From UBA11090 sp035560555 (GTDB taxonomy: Bacteria; Spirochaetota; Spirochaetia; Treponematales; Rectinemataceae), in NCBI GenBank assembly GCA_035560555.1, contig DATMZF010000058.1, forward strand, positions 1 to 64,000: 64,000 bases of DNA. Direction: 5' to 3'. A program made the translations under genes and the position numbers. Positions 58,252 through 64,000 of the stretch are shown here, piece after piece (positions within the stretch are counted from its first letter, which is position 1; the number at the start of each line of letters is the position of its first letter). The notes under the pieces were generated by a model, which was not told the DNA's origin, searched no databases, and worked only from the letters and a program-made list of their open reading frames with translations.

Positions 58252-58952
58252 TGCGTGCTCTCGAGGATCTTGTCTCCCTCCTCACGCGGCTTCCCGGCAT
58301 AGGCAGGAAGAGCGCGCTCCGCATGGCCTACTATCTCCTAAAAGCCGACCAACGCTATGCCGGCGCCCTCGCCGAGCGCATCGCGAAACTGCAGGGCGAG
58401 ATCAGGTTCTGCTCCATCTGCGGCTCCTACACTGAAACAGACCCTTGTCCGGTGTGCGACGGCCTCGATCGCGACCGGCGCGTCATCTGCGTCGTCGAGC
58501 AGCCGCAGGACGTGCTCACGATCGAGGCGTCGAAGGAATACAGAGGCCTCTACCATGTCCTGGGCGGCCTTCTTTCGCCGCTCGACGGCATAGGCCCCGA
58601 CAAGCTGCGCATCGCGTCCCTCGTGCAGCGGATCAGGACAAGCGGGAAGGCCCCGCCCGCGGCCGCCGCGCTCCCCGGCGAACTCGATGCCCCCGACGGC
58701 GGCGGCCGCGTCCCCGCCCGCGCCATCGCTCTCGAGCCCGCGGCGCCCTCCAGGAACGCCGTGGAGGAGATCGTCCTCGCGACCAATCCCACGGTAGAAG
58801 GGGACACGACAGCCCTGTACATAAAGAAAGTGCTGGAGAGGGAAGGCGTCAAAGTGACCAGGCTCGCGACGGGAATCCCCGTCGGCGGGGATCTGGAATA
58901 TGCCGACCGCCTCACCCTCGCGCGCTCATTTCACGGAAGAATGCCGCTATGA
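58251..58952 (+). CDS. recR: Recombination mediator RecR
   Basis: A 233-residue protein that, with RecO/RecF, loads RecA on single-stranded DNA. A helix-hairpin-helix LPGIGRKSALRMAYYLL, a zinc finger CSICGSYTETDPCPVC and a Toprim domain (VICVVEQPQDVLTIEASKEYRGLYHVLGG) are present. An Ala/Pro/Gly-rich insert of about 35 residues (APPAAAALPGELDAPDGGG...) interrupts the Toprim region before NAVEEIVLATNPTVEGDTTALYI, making it longer than the usual ~200. Confidence 0.95.
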   Translation: MRALEDLVSLLTRLPGIGRKSALRMAYYLLKADQRYAGALAERIAKLQGEIRFCSICGSYTETDPCPVCDGLDRDRRVICVVEQPQDVLTIEASKEYRGLYHVLGGLLSPLDGIGPDKLRIASLVQRIRTSGKAPPAAAALPGELDAPDGGGRVPARAIALEPAAPSRNAVEEIVLATNPTVEGDTTALYIKKVLEREGVKVTRLATGIPVGGDLEYADRLTLARSFHGRMPL

Positions 58953-58980
58953 CGCGACATCCACTATCGGAGGTACCGCA

Positions 58981-59340
58981 ATGAAAGTCAGCGACATCGC
59001 GACAACACTCGACGCGAAGGTCTTCGCCGGCGAGAAGCAGCTTGATCTGGAAGTCCAGTCCGCGTGCGGGGCCGATCTCATGAGCGACGTCATGGCTTTC
59101 GTGAAGGAAAGAGTCGTCCTCCTGACCGGCCTCATGAATCCCCAGGCGCTCAGAACCGCCGATCTCCTCGACATAAAGGTGATCGTGTTCGTGCGCGGCA
59201 AGAAACCCACACCCGACCTGGTGGAAATGGCCAACGAGTCCAACATGATTCTCATGACCACGAAGTATTCGATGTTCCTCGCCTGCGGCCGTCTCTACGA
59301 GGCCGGCTTGAAGGCTGGCGGCATCCGGGAAATTTCCTGA
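58981..59340 (+). CDS. DRTGG-domain-like protein
   Basis: A 119-residue protein (MKVSDIATTLDAKVFAGEKQLDLEVQSACGADLMSDVMAF...). It ends with the ESNMILMTTKYSMFLACGRLYEAGLKAG pattern typical of stand-alone DRTGG-domain proteins. These commonly cluster with an anti-sigma-type ATPase and a hydrogenase-like iron-sulfur protein, exactly as here. GGAGGTACC precedes the ATG. Ligand unknown; the fold is related to CBS-associated regulatory domains. Confidence 0.78.
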   Translation: MKVSDIATTLDAKVFAGEKQLDLEVQSACGADLMSDVMAFVKERVVLLTGLMNPQALRTADLLDIKVIVFVRGKKPTPDLVEMANESNMILMTTKYSMFLACGRLYEAGLKAGGIREIS

Positions 59341-59351
59341 AGGAACGAAGC

Positions 59352-59780
59352 GTGAAGCTCAGCTTTTCCATACCTTCGATGGACTTTTCCGCGGCGGGGA
59401 AAGCCTCCACCGAGGTGAAACGTCTCCTTGCGAGGCTTGGCCTCAACGCCGATCTCGTCAAGCGGATCGCGATCGCCATGTACGAGGGCGAGATGAACAT
59501 CGCCATCCATGGCGGCGGAGGGGCTGCGGAGATGGAGCTTTCGCCCGACAAGGTGGGGATAACCCTCATCGATCACGGCCCGGGCATCGCCGATATAGAC
59601 CTGGCTATGACGGAGGGCTTCTCGACAGCGAGCGAGGAAGTGAGGAACATGGGATTCGGGGCGGGCATGGGGCTTCCCAACATGAAGCGCAATGCCGATT
59701 TGATGGAAATAGAGAGCAAGGTGGGTTTGGGCACGAAGGTGCATCTCGTATTCAAGCTCAATCCGGCGCAGGGCGCCTAG
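59352..59780 (+). CDS. Anti-sigma-type GHKL ATP-binding protein
   Basis: A 142-residue HATPase_c protein. N-box-like EGEMNIAIHGGGG, G1 box DHGPGIADIDLAMTEGFS and G2-like GFGAGMGLPNMKRN are visible, as in SpoIIAB/RsbW-type proteins. No membrane or histidine phospho-acceptor domain is attached. Its place between the DRTGG and hydrogenase-like genes suggests a shared regulatory complex. GTG start with AAGGAA upstream. Confidence 0.82.
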   Translation: MKLSFSIPSMDFSAAGKASTEVKRLLARLGLNADLVKRIAIAMYEGEMNIAIHGGGGAAEMELSPDKVGITLIDHGPGIADIDLAMTEGFSTASEEVRNMGFGAGMGLPNMKRNADLMEIESKVGLGTKVHLVFKLNPAQGA

Positions 59781-59812
59781 GTTCACATAAGGATTACGGG
59801 AAGGCGGCGCGG

Positions 59813-61147
59813 ATGGGCGGCAGCGTTTTTCATTCGGTATATCTGGATTCAAGTCTCTGCGTTGGCTGCACGACCTGCGTCCGTCGATGCCCCACCCAAG
59901 CCATCCGCGTAAGGGATGGCAAGGCTCATATCACCGAAGAGCGCTGCATAGACTGCGGCGAGTGCATTCGCACCTGCCCCAAGGGGGCGAAGAAATCGGT
60001 CTCCGATCCCCTGGCCGTCATGGGTGGCTACGACATAAACGTGGCGCTTCCCGCGCCTTCCCTCTACGGACAGTTCGGCATCGACCATTCGCCGGAACAA
60101 ATCTTCGCGATTCTCCGGACGATAGGCTTCGACGAGGTGTTCGATGTCGCCTGGGGCGCCAAAGTCCTGACGGAATCGATCCAGCAGTACGAGGCGGGCG
60201 ACCTTCCCCGACCTCTCGTCTCGAGCGCCTGCCCGGTGGTCGTGCGTCTCATCCAGCTGCGTTTCCCCTCGCTCATCGAGAATCTCGTCCCCTTCCTTCC
60301 GCCGGTCGAAGTCGCCGCGAGGGAAGTCCGCTCGCGCTTTTCCGAAGCGGGAGACGCCTTCAGGGGCAAGAGAGTCGGCATTTTCTTCCTCAGTCCCTGC
60401 ACGTCGAAAGTGACGGCCATCAAGGCTCCGCTCGGCTACCTTTCTTCCGAGGTGGATGCCGTATTTTCTTTTCAGGATATTTATGCGGCATTGAGGAAGA
60501 ACCTGAAAGCGGATTCCAGGGCGCCCGGGAACGAGGAGGCCTGTCGGTCGGCCGCCTTGCCGCGGATTCCCGATCTTGGCGCCGGTTTCAGCTGGGCGCG
60601 CTCCGACGGCGAACTCGAATCGCTGGATATTCCCGGCGCCGTATCCGTCGACGGCATAGACAACGTGATCGCCCTTCTCGAGGAGCTCGACAACGGCAAA
60701 CTGGGGGACATTCCCTATATCGAGGCGCTGGCCTGTCCGGGCGGATGCGTCGGCGGCCCGATGGCGGTGGCGAATCCCCACGTCGCCCGGACGACCATCA
60801 AGGCCATGGCGAGAAAGGAATCAGCCGCTGTGGCGTCCGGAAGCGATGAGGTGGCCGCCGCGGCCTGCCCGGAGCGCGCGCCGGCCGATTTCCGGCGGCT
60901 GCTCTGGGAGGAAGAACTCCTCCCCAAGCCGGTGATGGTGCTCGACAGGGACATGGAGAAAGCGCTCGCGATGGCCGAAAAGCTCGAGGAGATCGCCGCT
61001 AACCTGCCCGGTCTCGACTGCGGCGCCTGCGGCGCCCCCGATTGTCGCGCTTTAGCCGAAGATATCGTTAAGGGCTGCGCGAAAATTGACGATTGTATAG
61101 TGCGTATGAAGGAAAAATCGGCTAAGATGGCCGGAATGCCAAATTGA
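59813..61147 (+). CDS. [FeFe]-hydrogenase-like iron-sulfur protein
   Basis: A 444-residue protein. Two 4Fe-4S ferredoxin motifs lie near the N-terminus (LCVGCTTCVRRCPT and CIDCGECIRTCPKG). Then a domain related to the hydrogenase large-subunit C-terminal region (SSACPVVVRLIQLRFPSL; FFLSPCTSKVTAI; EALACPGGCVGGP) and a C-terminal 4Fe-4S module (LDCGACGAPDCRALAEDIVKGC). Cysteines of the H-cluster motifs are partly kept, so it may be a sensory hydrogenase rather than a bulk H2 enzyme. Third gene of the DRTGG-ATPase cluster. Confidence 0.8.
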   Translation: MGGSVFHSVYLDSSLCVGCTTCVRRCPTQAIRVRDGKAHITEERCIDCGECIRTCPKGAKKSVSDPLAVMGGYDINVALPAPSLYGQFGIDHSPEQIFAILRTIGFDEVFDVAWGAKVLTESIQQYEAGDLPRPLVSSACPVVVRLIQLRFPSLIENLVPFLPPVEVAAREVRSRFSEAGDAFRGKRVGIFFLSPCTSKVTAIKAPLGYLSSEVDAVFSFQDIYAALRKNLKADSRAPGNEEACRSAALPRIPDLGAGFSWARSDGELESLDIPGAVSVDGIDNVIALLEELDNGKLGDIPYIEALACPGGCVGGPMAVANPHVARTTIKAMARKESAAVASGSDEVAAAACPERAPADFRRLLWEEELLPKPVMVLDRDMEKALAMAEKLEEIAANLPGLDCGACGAPDCRALAEDIVKGCAKIDDCIVRMKEKSAKMAGMPN

Positions 61148-61177
61148 ATCCGGATGGCCATATTGGATTCGGAAAAT

Positions 61178-61206
61178 TTGACAAACGCTCTAAAGATCAT
61201 TATAGT
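61178..61206 (+). promoter_or_regulatory. Promoter of the glycosidase gene
   Basis: TTGACA (61178-61183), 17-base spacer, TATAGT (61201-61206): the closest match to the vegetative consensus in the window. The leader to the TTG start at 61320 is about 107 bases and shows no obvious riboswitch. Confidence 0.8.
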
Positions 61207-61319
61207 GATAATTTAGGGTACGTCTCGTATAATAATGCAACAAACGGTGTACTTTGCAGGCTGTCGCGCCCGTATGCAGGTGCCGCTATCGCAGATAACG
61301 TCCGGGAGAGGGGTCGTTC

Positions 61320-62771
61320 TTGAATAAAAAAGACTTTCCGCGTGTCCATTTTTACGACCAGGACTTTGTAGAAATATACGACCGCACATGGGCCTGGGTG
61401 GCCGATTGTTGGGCATCTGGCGGAGCCGAAAGCGGATTTGACAAAATAAAGTTTTTCAACTATCCGCAAAAACCCATTCTCGACGTGATGGAGCAGGTAT
61501 TCTCGTCATTTTTCCTGGTCTACAGCAATAGAATATTTTCCGCGTCCAATGGCCTCGACGCCCTCTATGGCCTCCAGGAGGCCGATGGCGCGATAAGGGC
61601 GACCTACGACATCGAGACTGGCAAGCCGATCATCTCCGCGGACAACGCGGACGGCCTCGTCTTGCCACTTTTCGCCTGGGCGGAGTACAACCTCTACCAT
61701 AAGACGGCCAACAAGAAACGCGTAAAGGACGTGATGCCCGCTCTCAGGAAGCACTACAAGTGGCTCGAGAGCAACTTCAAGGGCGCGAACGGTCTCTATT
61801 CGGCGCCGATCGCCTCCAGCGGCATGCCCAATTCGCCTCGCGGCGAGGCCAAATACCTGATAGATTTCAACGCCGCCATGGCCATGAACGCGCTCTACAT
61901 CTCGGCGCTCGGCGACATCCTCAACGACAAGGATATTTCCTTCCAGTTCAAGCGCGACTATTTCTCGCTTAAAACGAGGGTGAACAGCAAGATGTGGAAC
62001 GCCGACGACGGGTTCTACTACGATCTCGACGAGCAGGAAAACCAGGTTAAGGTCAAGACGATCGGCTCCTATTGGCTTCTTCTGGCCGAGATCCCCAACG
62101 AGGACAGGGCGGAGAAGCTTGTCGCCAAGCTCAGGGATCCCGCCTGTTTCGGCACGGAGAACCCCTTCCCGACATTGTCGGCGGACGATCCTCACTACGA
62201 CAAGAAGGGCAACGGCTTTTGCGGCTCGGTCGTGACCGCCTTCACCTTCATGGTGATAAAGGGCCTGGAAAAGTACAACTTCTACGAGTTCGCCCGCGAC
62301 TGCGCGATCAGGCATCTCTATTTCATCCTGGATTCGATGCACGCGGAAGCCGAACACGGCGAGGGGAACCATCAGAAGGAACACAAGCCTATCGTATGGG
62401 GAGCTTACCAGCCGCAATCCGATGGCAAAGCTTCCTGGGAAGGCCACCCCGAATGGCCTTATCCTCACTATTTGCCCTTCAATGGCCTCGCGAGCGTCAC
62501 CCTCATGATCGAAAACATCGTCGGACTCTATGTTTCCCTGCCCAGGAAGACGGTCGACTGGATCGTCCCCAACCTCGAGATCATGGGCATCGAGAACCTC
62601 TCCCTCAAGCGGAACATGGTCACGATCCTCTCGAGCAAGTCGGGACGCGGCTGGGAAATCCATATGGAGAGCGAAAAGCTCTATTACTTCACCATCAACG
62701 TCCTCAACAAGAAGAAGAAGACCCTGCCCATTCCCTCGGGCAAGTGTTCGATGCTCATCGACAAAATCTAG
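61320..62771 (+). CDS. GH63/MGH1-like glycoside hydrolase
   Basis: A 483-residue (alpha/alpha)6-barrel-type protein similar to trehalase/GH63-like MGH1 proteins. FFLVYSNRIFSASNGLDALYGLQEADGAIRATYD, KMWNADDGFYYDLDEQ and NGFCGSVVTAFTFMVIKGLEKY are typical barrel helices and loops. Candidate acids lie in DADDGFYYD-type and EGHPEWPYPHYLPFNG segments. There is no signal peptide, so it is intracellular; a role in storage or compatible-solute sugars is a guess. TTG start with GAGAGGGG upstream. Confidence 0.75.
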   Translation: MNKKDFPRVHFYDQDFVEIYDRTWAWVADCWASGGAESGFDKIKFFNYPQKPILDVMEQVFSSFFLVYSNRIFSASNGLDALYGLQEADGAIRATYDIETGKPIISADNADGLVLPLFAWAEYNLYHKTANKKRVKDVMPALRKHYKWLESNFKGANGLYSAPIASSGMPNSPRGEAKYLIDFNAAMAMNALYISALGDILNDKDISFQFKRDYFSLKTRVNSKMWNADDGFYYDLDEQENQVKVKTIGSYWLLLAEIPNEDRAEKLVAKLRDPACFGTENPFPTLSADDPHYDKKGNGFCGSVVTAFTFMVIKGLEKYNFYEFARDCAIRHLYFILDSMHAEAEHGEGNHQKEHKPIVWGAYQPQSDGKASWEGHPEWPYPHYLPFNGLASVTLMIENIVGLYVSLPRKTVDWIVPNLEIMGIENLSLKRNMVTILSSKSGRGWEIHMESEKLYYFTINVLNKKKKTLPIPSGKCSMLIDKI

Positions 62772-62821
62772 CCCCGCCTCGCTTGGGAGACCCGTCTCGT
62801 TTACGGGACGCGTCTAGCTTG

Positions 62822-63451
62822 CTAGACGAGGCTCGCCACCGACACGAAATGGGCTGCCGCCGCCAATAGCACAAAGATGTGCCATATCTCGTGGAAGCCG
62901 AATTTGCCGGGGAAGAAATCGCCTTTCTTCGTCGCGTAGACGACGGCTCCAAGCGAATACAGAATACCGCCAGCCACGAGCCACCAAAGCGTCGGCGGCG
63001 CCAGCTTCGCCAGGAACTCGCGAGCCGCGAATACGCTGAGCCAGCCCATCCCGACATAGATGCCCGCGGTGACTCCCCTCGGAAGCCCGATTATGAATAT
63101 CGTGAAGACGACTCCCGCCAGGGCCAGGGCCCATATGATGGCCAGAAGTCCCCAGCGCCAGAAGCCCGAAAAGGCGATGAGGCAGAAGGGCGTGTAGGTT
63201 CCCGCTATGAGGGTGTAGATCGCGGCGTGGTCGAATTTCCGCAGCCGGACGAGGACTATCGGGGAAGCTTCGGAGGCGTGATATATGCCGCTCGCCATGA
63301 ACAGGGTCAGGAGGCTGAGGCCATAGACCGCGATGGAGAGGGTTCCCCTGAAGCTGCCGGCGCCGCGGGCGAGGAGGCAGCCCACGGCGGGCAGGGCGAG
63401 AGCGGCGCCGGCCAGGTGAGAGAGGCTGTTGAATGGCTCCCTGATCCGCAT
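62822..63451 (-). CDS. Hemolysin III family membrane protein
   Basis: A 209-residue, seven-segment membrane protein of the HlyIII/PAQR family. MRIREPFNSLSHLAGAALALPAVGCLL, YHASEASPIVLVRLRKFDHAAIYTLIAGTYTPFCL and FHEIWHIFVLLAAAAHFVSV carry the conserved Ser-x3-His, Asp and His-x3-His residues. The function is uncertain despite the name; haemolysis has been shown for few members. It is 8 bases downstream of the LiaF-like gene. Confidence 0.9.
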   Translation of the reverse strand: MRIREPFNSLSHLAGAALALPAVGCLLARGAGSFRGTLSIAVYGLSLLTLFMASGIYHASEASPIVLVRLRKFDHAAIYTLIAGTYTPFCLIAFSGFWRWGLLAIIWALALAGVVFTIFIIGLPRGVTAGIYVGMGWLSVFAAREFLAKLAPPTLWWLVAGGILYSLGAVVYATKKGDFFPGKFGFHEIWHIFVLLAAAAHFVSVASLV

Positions 63452-63458
63452 GCCCGGT

Positions 63459-63986
63459 TCAGCCGGCCTTCACGACGATCGACCCCATCAGGGCGAGCCC
63501 CGATATATCGACCCAAGGCTGGCGCCTGTCGACCCGCTGTTCGACCGAGGAATGGATATTGGCTTCGCCCATGAAGGGAAAGGCCGACATTTTGACGGGC
63601 AGACCATAGGGGACGAGGATTCTGATCTCTCCCATGATGGCGAACGCGTCGATTTTGAGACGTCCGGGGGGAAGGGCGGTGTTGCGCAGGTCGAGCGTGG
63701 TGCTGCCCATCAGCGTGAAACTCGTGGCCTGGTCAGAGTTGAGCCAGTCGCCGGCCAGTTTTCGGTCGCCCATGACGCAGAGCGAGAATTCGGGACTTCC
63801 GTTCCTTTCTTCCACGAAGAGGTCTTCGACGGGAGGGGCCGCGGGGCGGCGAAAGGAAGAGGGGCGGCTGGGGGCTTCGCGGCCGGAAGTTCGGCGACTG
63901 GTGTCCAGGTGGCCGCGTCCCGTATCGCGGGGCATTTCCTGGGGCGGAAGGTCGGCGGTTTGTGTGTAGATATCGCGAAGCGCCAC
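63459..63986 (-). CDS. LiaF-like (cell-wall-active antibiotics response type) protein
   Basis: A 175-residue protein. A Pro/Arg-rich N-terminus is followed by a repetitive beta domain (FSLCVMGDRKLAGDWLNSDQATSFTLMGSTTLDLRNTALPPGRLKIDAFAIMGEIRILVPYGLPVKM) whose repeated MG-x-x-x units match the LiaF C-terminal domain. It lacks the membrane segments of full-length LiaF. GTG at 63986 is 14 bases from the window edge, so a longer N-terminus cannot be excluded. Confidence 0.75.
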   Translation of the reverse strand: MALRDIYTQTADLPPQEMPRDTGRGHLDTSRRTSGREAPSRPSSFRRPAAPPVEDLFVEERNGSPEFSLCVMGDRKLAGDWLNSDQATSFTLMGSTTLDLRNTALPPGRLKIDAFAIMGEIRILVPYGLPVKMSAFPFMGEANIHSSVEQRVDRRQPWVDISGLALMGSIVVKAG

Positions 63987-64000
63987 GGCTCTTTGAATTT

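Noticed and set aside
62771..62825. Hairpins such as CGTCTAGC/GCTAGACG between the glycosidase and hemolysin III genes, considered as a regulatory RNA
   Set aside because: They lie between convergent genes and most simply contribute to transcription ending there; no T-run or transcript support.

Overview
The window holds two blocks with different character. Positions 1 to about 15,585 are a Mu-like transposable prophage, or a remnant of one. From about 15,586 to the end is a GC-rich bacterial chromosome. The host has an Lpt lipopolysaccharide-export operon, so it is Gram-negative with an outer membrane. It also has a DRTGG / ATPase / [FeFe]-hydrogenase-like cluster, DUF3494 lipoproteins and many anaerobe-type enzymes. 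A GC-rich spirochaete would fit best. This is inference from gene content, because no 16S rRNA gene or other decisive marker is present.

Prophage (1-15,585). A leftward CI/LexA-like repressor faces a rightward early operon across an operator-rich control region. The early genes, many joined by ATGA overlaps, include a Ner-like regulator, several small unknown proteins, a ParB-like protein, the MuA-type DDE transposase, the MuB-type ATPase and a DUF3164 protein. A tRNA-like structure (7674-7749) follows, then DUF2786, GemA and Mor-like genes. Next come a lysis block with two long overlapping reading frames, small and large terminase, DUF935 portal, and a gpF-like head protein with a C-terminal nuclease-like domain. 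No protease, major capsid or tail gene follows. Instead there is a second, degenerate tRNA-like element and about 190 bases of AT-rich DNA before host genes resume.

Host region 15.6-41 kb. Two MFS transporters flank a DapA-family gene. After them come a GNAT enzyme, a prenyltransferase-repeat protein, DUF434, a carboxylesterase lipoprotein, tag (3-methyladenine glycosylase), a PAS/GGDEF cyclase, a nitroreductase-like protein and ferritin. The rest of this stretch holds thrC-thrB, a DODA-type dioxygenase, rsmG, pyrG, lptC-lptA-lptB, tatD, dus, a solute-binding-like lipoprotein, a TIGR01212 radical SAM protein and acylphosphatase.

Host region 41-52 kb is the most distinctive part. It has a Crp/Fnr-family regulator, a 72-residue peptide resembling a RiPP precursor, a small predicted barrel protein, four DUF3494 (ice-binding-like) lipoproteins with Ig-like domains, and a leftward stress operon (csbD, ytxH-like, DUF948, catalase). 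Five promoters here share one Crp-type palindrome, TGTGY-N6-GMACA or close variants. In all five the palindrome centre lies exactly 32 bases upstream of the centre of a -10-like hexamer. This points to a local regulon run by the adjacent regulator.

Host region 52-64 kb holds an SDR protein, an AraC/GyrI-like regulator, an MtfA-like peptidase, five tRNAs (all four serine isoacceptors plus Arg), the SRP RNA, and dnaX-ybaB-recR. The DRTGG/ATPase/hydrogenase-like cluster, a GH63/MGH1-like glycosidase, a hemolysin III family protein and a LiaF-like protein complete the window. Several host genes (pyrG, lptC, dnaX, thrC, the esterase) have a -10 hexamer ending only 6-12 bases before the start codon, which suggests leaderless or nearly leaderless mRNAs.
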